A stretch of 60,012 bases of DNA from Tuberibacillus sp. Marseille-P3662. Its GTDB lineage: Bacteria; Bacillota; Bacilli; Bacillales; Sporolactobacillaceae. The position numbers and the translations under genes are program-made. Location: NCBI RefSeq assembly GCF_900178005.1, contig NZ_FXBS01000002.1:151603-211614 (forward strand). The letters are read 5' to 3'. Numbering within the stretch: the stretch's first letter is position 1; each line of letters opens with the position of its first letter. The notes under the pieces are model-generated. The model was not told the origin of the DNA and did not search any database. It saw only the letters and a list, made by a program, of their open reading frames with translations. Positions 52,490-60,012 of this stretch are shown one piece after another.

Positions 52490-53870
52490 GTGCGGCTCCT
52501 CCCAATGAAATATCCATGGCTTCTCGAACAGTGGAAACACCTACGACCTCAATACTTTCAGGAATCGTCCATCCTTCCATGTTTTTCTTCGGAATTAATG
52601 CACGGGTGAAGCCCATTTTCTCAGCTTCATGAACACGCTGTTCAATTCGCGACACACGTCTCACCTCGCCTGTCAGACCCACCTCCCCGATCATGACATC
52701 CGTTGGTTGAGTCGTATCATCCTTGAAACTTGAAGCAATACTCAATGCCACGGCTAGATCTGTCGCTGGCTCATCTAAGCGAACACCGCCAGCCACGTTA
52801 ACATAAGCATCGTGATTTTGCATTAGTAACCCAACGCGTTTTTCCAGCACCGCCATCAGCAGGGAAATTCTGTTATGGTCAATACCTGTAGCCATGCGTC
52901 TGGGGTTTCCAAAGCTTGTCGGAGTGACAAGCGCCTGGATTTCGACAAGCATTGTTCTTGTACCTTCAAGAGCGGCAACAATCGTTGAACCAGCCACACC
53001 ATTAGTCCGTTCCTGTAAGAAGATCTCAGATGGATTGGTCACTTCCTCAAGTCCATCTTCCTTCATTTCAAAAACACCTATTTCGTTGGTTGAACCGAAT
53101 CGATTTTTGACCGCACGTAAAATACGGTAAGTATGATGCCTTTCCCCTTCAAAATACAGAACAGCATCAACCATATGCTCAAGCAAACGTGGACCAGCAA
53201 TACCTCCATCCTTTGTTACATGACCAACAATGAAGATGGCAATGCCTCTGTTCTTAGCGATTTTCATAAGACTTCCCGTACATTCACGGACTTGTGAAAC
53301 ACTTCCTGGGGCCGACGATAACTCACTGTTATAGATTGTTTGAATTGAATCAGCCACAATAAAAGCTGGATTAACATCATTAATTTGCTTCTCTACTTCA
53401 TGTATATCCGTCTCAGCTAGTACATATAAGTTGTCCGAATGAATTTCAAGCCGTTCAGCACGCATTTTTGTTTGTTTCATTGACTCTTCACCGGAAATAT
53501 ATAGCACTTTATGAGACTTTAAGGCTAATTCATTAGACATTTGCAAGAGAATCGTTGACTTACCAATCCCCGGATCACCGCCAACAAGGATTAAAGATCC
53601 TGGTACAATGCCGCCTCCCAAAACTCGGTTGAATTCACCATTTTGCGTCTTAATACGTATTTCTTTGGTTTGTTCCACTTGATTTATAGGCTGTGGCTTG
53701 GTCGACTTGCTCATAAAAGCAGCCCCACCATGATGCGTGGGTTCAGGTTTAATTCTTTCCTCTACTATAGTATTCCACTCCTGGCAGCCGGGACACTTTC
53801 CCATCCATTTGGGACTTTCATAGCCGCATTCCTTACAGAAAAAAACCGTTTTTGCTTTGGCTTTGGCCAC
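52461..53870 (-). CDS. radA: DNA repair protein RadA (Sms)
   Basis: This 469-aa protein has an N-terminal zinc finger (Cys12, Cys15, Cys26, Cys29), Walker [10 protein letters not shown] (97-105), the KNRFG motif (VKNRFGST) and a C-terminal Lon-protease-like domain. RadA is a helicase that helps recombination and branch migration. It interacts with DisA in B. subtilis, matching the overlap with disA here. The start is GTG ([11 protein letters not shown]) with GGTGGG upstream. Confidence 0.97.
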   Translation of the reverse strand: MAKAKAKTVFFCKECGYESPKWMGKCPGCQEWNTIVEERIKPEPTHHGGAAFMSKSTKPQPINQVEQTKEIRIKTQNGEFNRVLGGGIVPGSLILVGGDPGIGKSTILLQMSNELALKSHKVLYISGEESMKQTKMRAERLEIHSDNLYVLAETDIHEVEKQINDVNPAFIVADSIQTIYNSELSSAPGSVSQVRECTGSLMKIAKNRGIAIFIVGHVTKDGGIAGPRLLEHMVDAVLYFEGERHHTYRILRAVKNRFGSTNEIGVFEMKEDGLEEVTNPSEIFLQERTNGVAGSTIVAALEGTRTMLVEIQALVTPTSFGNPRRMATGIDHNRISLLMAVLEKRVGLLMQNHDAYVNVAGGVRLDEPATDLAVALSIASSFKDDTTQPTDVMIGEVGLTGEVRRVSRIEQRVHEAEKMGFTRALIPKKNMEGWTIPESIEVVGVSTVREAMDISLGGAAHEFSTATDH

Positions 53871-53900
53871 GATTCACACCCACCTTTCAATATCTATACG

Positions 53901-53930
53901 AAAAAAGGCCGGGAAAAGTTCCCGGCTTTT
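53901..53930 (-). terminator. Terminator after clpC
   Basis: GCCGGGAA/TTCCCGGC (53908-53915 with 53919-53926) is an 8-bp stem with a 3-nt loop and six T on the minus strand, between clpC and radA. RadA-disA then need readthrough or their own promoter, which I did not identify. Confidence 0.88.
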
Positions 53931-53957
53931 GTCACTTAAAGAAGTATAAAATCTTCT

Positions 53958-56399
53958 TTATGATTCGGAATATGCCTGTTTTTTAACAACAAACGCCTCA
54001 TTCTCATAATCAATGACGACTTGGCTTCCTTCACTAAGATTTCCTTGAAGTAATTCTTCAGACAAACGGTCTTCAACTTTCCGTTGAATTGCTCGCTTAA
54101 GCGGTCTGGCGCCATATTCAGGGTCATAGCCTTCATCAGCAATCTTTTCTTTGGCTGCTTCTGTTAACTCAAGTTCAATCCCCTGTTCTTTAAGACGGTT
54201 GGTTAATTCTTGTGACATTAAGGTCACAATTTCCTTCAATTGGTCTTTATTTAGTTCATGGAAAACAATGATTTCGTCAACTCGATTAAGAAATTCAGGA
54301 CGGAATGATTTCTTCAATTCATCCATCACTTTGGTTCTCATCTCTTCATAAGCTCGACCTTCACCTTGAGTAGTAAAGCCGACATACTTATTCCGTTTCA
54401 ATTCATTAGCTCCGACATTGGATGTCATAATCACAGCTGTGTTCCTGAAATCAACTGTACGCCCTTTAGAGTCCGTTAACCGTCCATCATCTAAAACTTG
54501 TAACAAGATGTTAAACACATCAGGATGAGCCTTTTCAATTTCATCCAAAAGAATAACTGAATAAGGTTTTTGCCGTACTTTCTCCGTTAATTGTCCACCT
54601 TCATCATGACCTACATATCCTGGTGGTGAACCCACAAGACGTGAGGTTGTGTGCTTTTCCATAAACTCGGACATATCTACACGAATAATGGCTTCTTCAT
54701 CACCAAACAACGTTTCTGCTACCGCACGAGCTAATTCCGTTTTACCAACACCTGTTGGCCCTAAGAATATAAATGAACCAATCGGTCGTTTGGGATCCTT
54801 TAATCCAGCACGAGCCCGACGGACCGCTTGGGAGACAGCATTCACTGCTTCCTCTTGGCCAATGACACGATTGTGAAGAATTTCTTCCATCTTCATTAGA
54901 CGTTCGCTTTCAGCCTCTTCTAGTTTAGAAACCGGAACTCCCGTCCATGTCGAAACAACTTGAGCAATGTCCTCAGGCTTAACTTCTGTATTCTCCTGCC
55001 CTTGTTTCTCCTTCCATTCCCTCTGTGTCTGTTCAAGTTCTTCTTTCAGTTTTTGTTCTGTATCACGAAGTGACGCCGCTTTTTCAAATTCCTGGCTTTG
55101 GACAGCCGCGTCTTTTTCCTTTTTGACTTCATCAAGCTTTTGCTCAAGTTCTTTAAGGTTCGGCGGCGCTGTGTAAGAACGTAGGCGCACTTTTGAAGCT
55201 GCCTCATCAATTAAGTCAATCGCTTTATCCGGAAGGAATCGGTCTGAAATATAACGGTCAGACAATGAAACCGCAGCTTCGATAGCACTGTCTATAATTT
55301 TGACCCGGTGGTGGGCTTCGTAGTGATCACGTAACCCCTTTAGAACTAATACAGACTCCTCACTCGTTGGTTCATCCACATGAATAGGTTGGAACCGACG
55401 TTCAAGGGCTGCGTCTTTCTCAATGTATTTGCGGTATTCATCAAGAGTCGTGGCACCAATACATTGAAGTTCACCTCGTGCTAATGATGGTTTCAGGATA
55501 TTGGAAGCATCAATAGCACCTTCAGCACCACCAGCACCGATTAAGGTGTGAAGCTCATCAATGAATAAAATAATATTACCCGCTTGGCGAATTTCCTCCA
55601 TCACTTTTTTCAGACGGTCTTCGAATTCACCGCGATATTTTGTCCCAGCAACAACCGTCCCCATATCCAGAGTCATCACACGTTTTTCTCGTAAGGTTTC
55701 TGGAACTTCATTGTTAACAACTTGCTGTGCCAGCCCTTCAGCGACAGCTGTTTTTCCCACTCCGGGTTCACCAATGAGTACAGGATTATTTTTTGTTCGA
55801 CGACTTAATATTTCAATCACTCGTTCAATTTCCTTGCTTCGGCCAATAACAGGGTCTAAGCCGCCTTCCTTGGCAATGTTTGTTAAATCACGTGCCAATC
55901 CATCAAGTGTCGGTGTATTAGCACTTGTTGCATTACGACCTTGTTGTGACGACCCTGATGACTCATGACTGCCTAACAGTTGCAGAACTTGTTGCCGCGC
56001 TTTATTAAGACTGACACCTAAGTTATTTAATACTCTGGCCGCGACACCTTCTCCCTCACGAATGAGTCCTAAAAGGATGTGTTCTGTACCTACATAGGAA
56101 TGACCAATTTTTCTCGCTTCGTCCATTGATAACTCAATGACTTTTTTGGCCCTAGGTGTATAGTGAATGGTCTGGCCTGTCTCATTACCACGACCGATGA
56201 GGGTTTCAACTTCTTTTTGTATTTTCTCTGAGCTCAAATTCAGTGCATTCAAAGCTTTAGCAGCAATGCCTTCACCTTCACGCACAAGACCTAAAAGAAT
56301 GTGTTCAGTGCCAACATTGTTATGACCTAGTCGAACAGCTTCCTCTTGAGCCAGTGCCAATACTTTTTGTGCGCGTTCCGTAAATCTTCCAAACATCAT
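53958..56399 (-). CDS. clpC: ATP-dependent Clp protease ATP-binding subunit ClpC
   Basis: This 813-aa AAA+ unfoldase works with ClpP. It has two N-terminal Clp repeats, Walker A sites GEPGVGKTA (near residue 210) and GPTGVGKTE (near 550), and a UVR-like middle segment ([20 protein letters not shown]) that binds adaptors such as MecA and McsB. A VGF loop (KYVGFTTQ) docks ClpP. Start [13 protein letters not shown] is the family N-terminus. It ends the ctsR operon. Confidence 0.98.
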   Translation of the reverse strand: MMFGRFTERAQKVLALAQEEAVRLGHNNVGTEHILLGLVREGEGIAAKALNALNLSSEKIQKEVETLIGRGNETGQTIHYTPRAKKVIELSMDEARKIGHSYVGTEHILLGLIREGEGVAARVLNNLGVSLNKARQQVLQLLGSHESSGSSQQGRNATSANTPTLDGLARDLTNIAKEGGLDPVIGRSKEIERVIEILSRRTKNNPVLIGEPGVGKTAVAEGLAQQVVNNEVPETLREKRVMTLDMGTVVAGTKYRGEFEDRLKKVMEEIRQAGNIILFIDELHTLIGAGGAEGAIDASNILKPSLARGELQCIGATTLDEYRKYIEKDAALERRFQPIHVDEPTSEESVLVLKGLRDHYEAHHRVKIIDSAIEAAVSLSDRYISDRFLPDKAIDLIDEAASKVRLRSYTAPPNLKELEQKLDEVKKEKDAAVQSQEFEKAASLRDTEQKLKEELEQTQREWKEKQGQENTEVKPEDIAQVVSTWTGVPVSKLEEAESERLMKMEEILHNRVIGQEEAVNAVSQAVRRARAGLKDPKRPIGSFIFLGPTGVGKTELARAVAETLFGDEEAIIRVDMSEFMEKHTTSRLVGSPPGYVGHDEGGQLTEKVRQKPYSVILLDEIEKAHPDVFNILLQVLDDGRLTDSKGRTVDFRNTAVIMTSNVGANELKRNKYVGFTTQGEGRAYEEMRTKVMDELKKSFRPEFLNRVDEIIVFHELNKDQLKEIVTLMSQELTNRLKEQGIELELTEAAKEKIADEGYDPEYGARPLKRAIQRKVEDRLSEELLQGNLSEGSQVVIDYENEAFVVKKQAYSES

Positions 56400-56414
56400 A
56401 TGATCGTCATCTCC

Positions 56415-57497
56415 TTAGTCCTCAGAATTTCCCAAACCTTCAAGTTTCAATCGCTCTCGTATTAATGTAGCCCGACGTTCGTCTCTTTCATTTGCCCCTA
56501 GTGTTTCCTTAAAATAATGTTGAAGAAAGCCGGGCTGGGTAATCACCATAAGTTCATTAAGTATATTACTTGAGACATTATCAATCATACCCAAATCGAT
56601 GCCCAAACGTACATCTGATAAACATTTTGCTGCTTCCTTAGATGGTATAATTCTGCTATATGCTAACGTTCCATAAGAACGGAAAACACGATCCTCTAAT
56701 TGGACACGGGACATTTGCATTAAATCTTTTCGTGCATCTCTCTCTTGTTGAATTAATTGCATCACCACACCTCGCAAATCTTCCACGATATCTTCTTCTG
56801 ACTTTCCGAGTGTGATTTGATTAGATATTTGAAACACGTTACCTAAAGCTTCACTACCTTCCCCATAAATACCACGGACGACAAGGCCGAATTGATTAAT
56901 GGCAGGGGCAATCCGGTTCATGCGTTGGGTAATCATTAACGCCGGCAAATGCATCATGACTGATGCCCGCATGCCGGTACCAACATTGGTGGGGCAACTC
57001 GTCAAGTAACCGTGCTGCTCATCAAATGCGTAATTAAATTCTTCCTCAAGCCAATCATCAATACCGCTCGCTAGCGTTAGGGCTTCATTCAATTGAAAGC
57101 CCGGGAACAGGCATTGTATTCTTAGGTGATCTTCCTCGTTAACCATAATACTGACGGACTCATTATTATTGAGTAAAACAGCGCCATTAGGGGATTTATC
57201 AGCTAATGCCGGACTCACAAGGTGTTTTTCGACAAGCACTTTTTTTTCAATTGGCTCCATATTGTTCATTTGCAACCATTCGAATGGACCCATTGAATGA
57301 TAAGTTGCACCATCCAAATGATGTTTCATATGATTGTAGGCTTCAACTGTTTCCTGATCCGAAGCAATGACTGGAAAAATGTAATCCTTAAGGTTCCTGG
57401 CAAGACGAATTCGACTGCTTAGAACAATATCAGCATCAGGCCCGTCAGTTTTCATCCAAGGACTGACCGCTTGATTAATGAAATGTTGTAATGACAC
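56415..57497 (-). CDS. mcsB: Protein arginine kinase McsB
   Basis: This 360-aa phosphagen-kinase-type enzyme phosphorylates arginine residues to mark proteins for ClpCP and inactivates CtsR. Kinase motifs include [12 protein letters not shown] and [20 protein letters not shown]. The start is GTG at 57497, sharing a base with the mcsA stop (TAGTG), so it is translationally coupled to its activator McsA. Confidence 0.97.
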   Translation of the reverse strand: MSLQHFINQAVSPWMKTDGPDADIVLSSRIRLARNLKDYIFPVIASDQETVEAYNHMKHHLDGATYHSMGPFEWLQMNNMEPIEKKVLVEKHLVSPALADKSPNGAVLLNNNESVSIMVNEEDHLRIQCLFPGFQLNEALTLASGIDDWLEEEFNYAFDEQHGYLTSCPTNVGTGMRASVMMHLPALMITQRMNRIAPAINQFGLVVRGIYGEGSEALGNVFQISNQITLGKSEEDIVEDLRGVVMQLIQQERDARKDLMQMSRVQLEDRVFRSYGTLAYSRIIPSKEAAKCLSDVRLGIDLGMIDNVSSNILNELMVITQPGFLQHYFKETLGANERDERRATLIRERLKLEGLGNSED

Positions 57498-58018
57498 TAG
57501 GCTTCCCCCCCATTCTCCAGTGATCGGATTTCATCTCTGAGCTCAGCCGCCTTTTCAAATTCTTCTTGTTCCACATGCGTTTTCAACTGTTCCCTGAGAG
57601 AGTTGATATGTTTACGAATGCTAATATCCTTGCCTGCCCGTTTCGGAATTTTACCTGAATGAGTGGTATTACCGCTATGCACCTTACGCAAAACAGGATC
57701 AAGTTTATGTTTAAATGTTTCGTAACATTCTTCGCATCCGAATTTACCTATTTTGGCAAACTCTTGATAACTTAATCCGCACTTAGAACATTGTAAAACT
57801 TGCTGAGTCTGTTTAGCGGTACCCTGACTATCCATAGGTTGGTCAAAGTTCAGCATCCCTGATAGCAAATTGTGTATTGAGAATCCACTTGATTCGGAAA
57901 CAGCATCGCCTTTTTCTTTCGCACATTCTTCACATAAATGATATTCCATCTTTTCGCCATTAATGATTTTTGTAAAATGCAATGTTGCTGATCTACTGTG
58001 ACATTCTTGGCACTCCAT
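57497..58018 (-). CDS. mcsA: McsB activator protein McsA
   Basis: This 173-aa protein has two zinc-binding modules (CxxC pairs at Cys3/Cys6 with Cys29/Cys32, and CSKC with CEEC further on) and a C-terminal UVR motif ([20 protein letters not shown]). It activates McsB and binds ClpC/CtsR. It follows ctsR after an unusually long 172-nt gap. Confidence 0.95.
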   Translation of the reverse strand: MECQECHSRSATLHFTKIINGEKMEYHLCEECAKEKGDAVSESSGFSIHNLLSGMLNFDQPMDSQGTAKQTQQVLQCSKCGLSYQEFAKIGKFGCEECYETFKHKLDPVLRKVHSGNTTHSGKIPKRAGKDISIRKHINSLREQLKTHVEQEEFEKAAELRDEIRSLENGGEA

Positions 58019-58190
58019 AAAGTTACCACTCCCTCTATGATCATTTCGTTGCGGCCCACAGAATGTGTTAGCATCGGTTCAACAATCAGGAGGTTAAAGT
58101 CTATTGACAATATGCCTCCTTATTTCCCTAATACCCAAAATGATATCCTCGTCCTTGGTGAAGCAGGGATGTGCCCCTTTAAATGCCTCA
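58019..58190 (-). other. Unusual 172-nt gap between ctsR and mcsA
   Basis: In B. subtilis these genes are nearly adjacent. Here the gap holds a strong ribosome-site-like TAAGGAGG (complement of 58111-58118 region) followed by a TTG, giving an out-of-frame ORF that runs into mcsA. There is also an AGGAGG/CCTCCT inverted repeat with a 21-nt loop. I see no convincing separate gene; it may be an inserted or eroded segment or an mRNA element. Confidence 0.4.
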
Positions 58191-58649
58191 CTACATCTTA
58201 TACTTAAGAGCTTGTAGCATTGACTTTAGAATGTTAGCTCTTACTTGATCTCTGACAGGGATACTTAAATTAATAACTGAGCGATCAATGGCACTAATCA
58301 TTAACCTAGCCTCCCTTTTGCTTATTATACTTTCTTCAAGTAGACGGACAATTAAAGATTGAGCATTAGCCTGCGTAATTCTAGAATCGGCTAATTGAAT
58401 CATTTCATCAATAAGCTCCTTATTTGTCTCAGGCCTTACTTTTATAATACGTATATAACCTCCACCGCCACGCTTACTTTCAACGACATAACCTCTTTCA
58501 AGCGAAAAGCGAGTTTTCAAAACATAATTAATTTGTGAAGGGACGCACTGGAACTTTTCAGCCAATTCATTTCTACGTAATTCAGCCGTGCTATTTTGCT
58601 GAAGCATTTGCTTTATATAAGCTTCAATAATATCCGAGATATTTTGCAA
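58191..58649 (-). CDS. ctsR: Stress transcriptional repressor CtsR
   Basis: This 152-aa repressor controls clp and related heat-shock genes. It has the N-terminal winged helix-turn-helix (FQCVPSQINYVLKTRFSLER) with the glycine-rich wing ESKRGGGGYIRI, where heat sensing occurs. The C-terminal part is the McsB target. The start is TTG at 58649 (MQNISDIIEAYIKQML), with GGAGGG 6 nt upstream; the longer frame runs back through the operator. A CtsR operator overlaps its own transcription start, so it is autoregulated. Confidence 0.97.
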   Translation of the reverse strand: MQNISDIIEAYIKQMLQQNSTAELRRNELAEKFQCVPSQINYVLKTRFSLERGYVVESKRGGGGYIRIIKVRPETNKELIDEMIQLADSRITQANAQSLIVRLLEESIISKREARLMISAIDRSVINLSIPVRDQVRANILKSMLQALKYKM

Positions 58650-58669
58650 TGTACGCCCTCCCTTCTGAC

Positions 58670-58686
58670 TTTGACTTTCTTTGACT
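58670..58686 (-). promoter_or_regulatory. CtsR operator
   Basis: The minus strand reads AGTCAAA GAA AGTCAAA, a perfect fit to the CtsR direct heptad repeat RGTCAAA NAN RGTCAAA. It lies just downstream of the -10 box, over the expected transcription start. Confidence 0.95.
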
Positions 58687-58689
58687 ATA

Positions 58690-58717
58690 ATTATAATTAT
58701 GCACAAAAAATAGTCAA
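58690..58717 (-). promoter_or_regulatory. ctsR operon promoter
   Basis: TTGACT (complement of 58712-58717) and TATAAT (complement of 58690-58695) with a 16-bp spacer drive ctsR-mcsA-mcsB-clpC. Confidence 0.8.
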
Positions 58718-58734
58718 TTAAAAAGTCTTAAGCC

Positions 58735-59430
58735 TTAATCTACAGTATAAACTTTTTCGACATATTCCGTTTCTGCTAAACGATCATAAATAGGTATTAA
58801 CGATCTCGAACTTGGCATAACCACAAAAAAATGATACTTAATCAAAGTGTCCTCATTATCAGGAGGGTCTTCAACTGTTATTTTCTCAACCCTTATACCT
58901 TCATCTTCCATTACTGAAATTATCGAGGAAAGTGTAATTTTTCGGTATTCCGCTAGAATAAATAGCGATTGTGTCTTCGTTACCTTCATAAATAAGTTTT
59001 CCCATTTATTAAGGAAAATTAAACTTAAAATCACTAAAATTGTTGCAAATATAGCCACGTAGTACATTCCAATTCCAACAACTAGACCAATTCCAGCAAC
59101 AACCCAAATGGAAGCTGCTGTCGTCAATCCGCGTACCGTGACCCCGTGAACCAATATAGTCCCGGCTCCCAAGAATCCAATCCCGCTTACAACATATGAA
59201 GGTAACCTCGATGGATCAAAGCCGGTTAGATTAGGATGTGTACTTAGATAAGATTCAAATCCAAAAACGGATAAAACCATCATTAGGGATGAGCCAACAC
59301 CTACTAATAGATGTGTTCTAAAACCAGCAGGATGCCGCTTAACCTCACGTTCTAATCCGATTAATCCAGAGAGCCCCCCTGCAATCATTAAACGAATAAT
59401 GATTACCCAAGTTTCATGATCAATCCCCAT
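58735..59430 (-). CDS. MgtC/SapB family membrane protein
   Basis: This 231-aa protein has about four to five membrane segments in residues 1-145 (RLMIAGGLSGLIGLEREVKR is the family hallmark start; SGIGFLGAGTI is the second). A soluble ACT-like C-terminal domain (about 150-231) follows. MgtC/SapB proteins are linked to magnesium limitation, membrane potential and acid stress; the biochemical role is unsettled. GGGAGGAG precedes the ATG. It lies between the rrn terminator and ctsR and seems monocistronic. It is not a standard member of this gene block in B. subtilis. Confidence 0.88.
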   Translation of the reverse strand: MGIDHETWVIIIRLMIAGGLSGLIGLEREVKRHPAGFRTHLLVGVGSSLMMVLSVFGFESYLSTHPNLTGFDPSRLPSYVVSGIGFLGAGTILVHGVTVRGLTTAASIWVVAGIGLVVGIGMYYVAIFATILVILSLIFLNKWENLFMKVTKTQSLFILAEYRKITLSSIISVMEDEGIRVEKITVEDPPDNEDTLIKYHFFVVMPSSRSLIPIYDRLAETEYVEKVYTVD

Positions 59431-59621
59431 ATTACTCCTCCCTTAACTAAAACGGAATTTACCAAATATTATGTTCATTTAAATTCTAACATAACTGCCG
59501 CTTATATATGAGAACAATGTTGAGCCAAAAATCAATGTCAACATCCTTCATATCAAATATTATCTAACAGCCTAGAACATGATGTTCCAGAATTAGAAGC
59601 GGAAAGCATTTCCGGAAATAC

Positions 59622-59651
59622 GTAAAAAGATAGGTATAAATACCTATCTTT
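59622..59651 (-). terminator. rrn operon terminator
   Basis: AAAGATAGGTA (59626-59636) pairs with TACCTATCTTT (59641-59651) in an 11-bp stem with a 4-nt loop; the minus strand continues with T residues. It lies about 10 nt after the 5S 3' end. The rest of 59431-59621 shows no tRNA or gene, only two short palindromes. Confidence 0.85.
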
Positions 59652-59661
59652 ATATTAAAAT

Positions 59662-59777
59662 GCCTGGCGGCGTCCTACTCTCACAGGGGCAAAGCCCCAA
59701 TTACCATCGGCGCTGAAGAGCTTAACGACCGTGTTCGGGATGGGAACGGGTGTGACCTCTTCGCCATCACCACCAGA
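59662..59777 (-). rRNA. rrf: 5S ribosomal RNA
   Basis: The minus strand reads TCTGGTGGTGATGGCGAAGA at the 5' end and GTAGGACGCCGCCAGGCA at the 3' end, with the conserved CCCGTTCCCATCCCGAACAC block in the middle. The length of about 116 nt is normal. It is the last gene of the upstream rrn operon. Confidence 0.97.
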
Positions 59778-59847
59778 CTTGTTATGGAATTGTATAAAAG
59801 GCAATCAAGAACTGAATGAACAACGAAAGGTAGACATGCATCTCTTG

Positions 59848-60012
59848 TTAGGATAAGCCCTCGACCGATTAGTATCCGTCAGCTCCACGTGTCACCACGC
59901 GTCCACACCGGACCTATCAACCTCATCATCTCTAAGGGGTCTTACTGGCCTAACGCCATGGGAAATCTCATCTTGAGGGGGGCTTCATGCTTAGATGCTT
60001 TCAGCACTTATC
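59848..60012 (-). rRNA. rrl: 23S ribosomal RNA, 3' end (partial)
   Basis: The minus strand carries the 23S 3' end: CTGACGGATACTAATCGGTC then GAGGGCTTATCC. Only the last ~165 nt are in the window; the gene continues beyond position 60012. A 70-nt spacer without a tRNA separates it from 5S. Confidence 0.96.

Noticed and set aside
55561-55968. 135-aa plus-strand ORF antisense to clpC
   Set aside because: Low-complexity shadow of a highly conserved gene; no independent evidence.
57850-58110. 86-aa ORF starting at a TTG with TAAGGAGG upstream, running into mcsA
   Set aside because: The ribosome site is good, but the larger part overlaps mcsA out of frame and the sequence resembles no family; kept only as a note on the gap.
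59575-59587. Possible LexA (SOS) box
   Set aside because: The half-sites GAAC and GTTC are spaced by 5 instead of 4 bases, and no SOS gene follows.
59431-59661. tRNA genes after the 5S gene
   Set aside because: No cloverleaf or GGTTCGAATCC-like T-arm is visible in this gap.

Overview
The window is a contiguous piece of chromosome from an endospore-forming, low-to-moderate GC Firmicute of the order Bacillales. It follows the well-known Bacillus subtilis gene order from an rRNA operon, through ctsR-clpC, rpoBC, the str and S10-spc-alpha ribosomal clusters, to the sporulation/germination genes in front of the next rRNA operon. Sporulation genes (cwlD, gerD, kbaA, pdaB, sigH), AGGAGG ribosome sites, frequent TTG/GTG starts and a 16S 3' end carrying CCTCC all agree with this. 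The 16S and protein sequences look like a non-Bacillus lineage such as the Sporolactobacillaceae, but I cannot fix the genus by eye. Almost everything is transcribed leftwards (minus strand); only gerD and pdaB run the other way, as they do in B. subtilis.

Reading in the direction of transcription (right to left): the 23S 3' end, 5S and terminator of one rrn operon (60012-59622); an MgtC/SapB-type membrane protein; the CtsR-regulated stress operon ctsR-mcsA-mcsB-clpC; radA-disA and yacL; isoprenoid genes ispD-ispF; gltX, a cysteine T-box, cysE-cysS, mrnC, rlmB and rae1; sigH, rpmG, secE and nusG; rplK-rplA-rplJ-rplL with autoregulatory leaders; an rRNA methyltransferase gene (ybxB); rpoB-rpoC; rplGB, rpsL, rpsG, fusA and tuf; then the giant S10-spc-alpha block from rpsJ to rplQ; the EcfA1-EcfA2-EcfT vitamin transporter module with truA; rplM-rpsI; ybaK-cwlD; salA; gerD; kbaA; pdaB; a small conserved-looking ORF; and finally a complete 16S gene with its tandem promoters and boxA leader.

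The genes make the core gene-expression machinery (RNA polymerase, most ribosomal proteins, EF-Tu, EF-G, IF-1, SecY/SecE, NusG), the protein quality-control system (ClpC with McsA/McsB/CtsR), and a set of spore-formation and germination factors. Regulation visible in the DNA includes strong sigma-A promoters, a CtsR operator, L10 and L13 leader RNAs, a duplicated L1-like motif, a T-box, a sigma-G-type promoter and several intrinsic terminators.

I found no mobile element, CRISPR array, phage or wholly new multi-gene system. The most unusual finding is in the spc operon. The methionine aminopeptidase gene (map), expected between adk and infA, has collapsed to an in-frame 55-codon remnant joining the first ~13 residues to the last ~40 (14489-14656), so the catalytic core is gone while translation through the operon is preserved. 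Other points are a natural His-to-Asn change at the classical rifampicin position of RpoB, hairpins that cover the ribosome sites of cwlD and gerD, a perfect palindrome inside the rpoB promoter, and a promoter embedded in a 12-bp hairpin between rpoC and rplGB.
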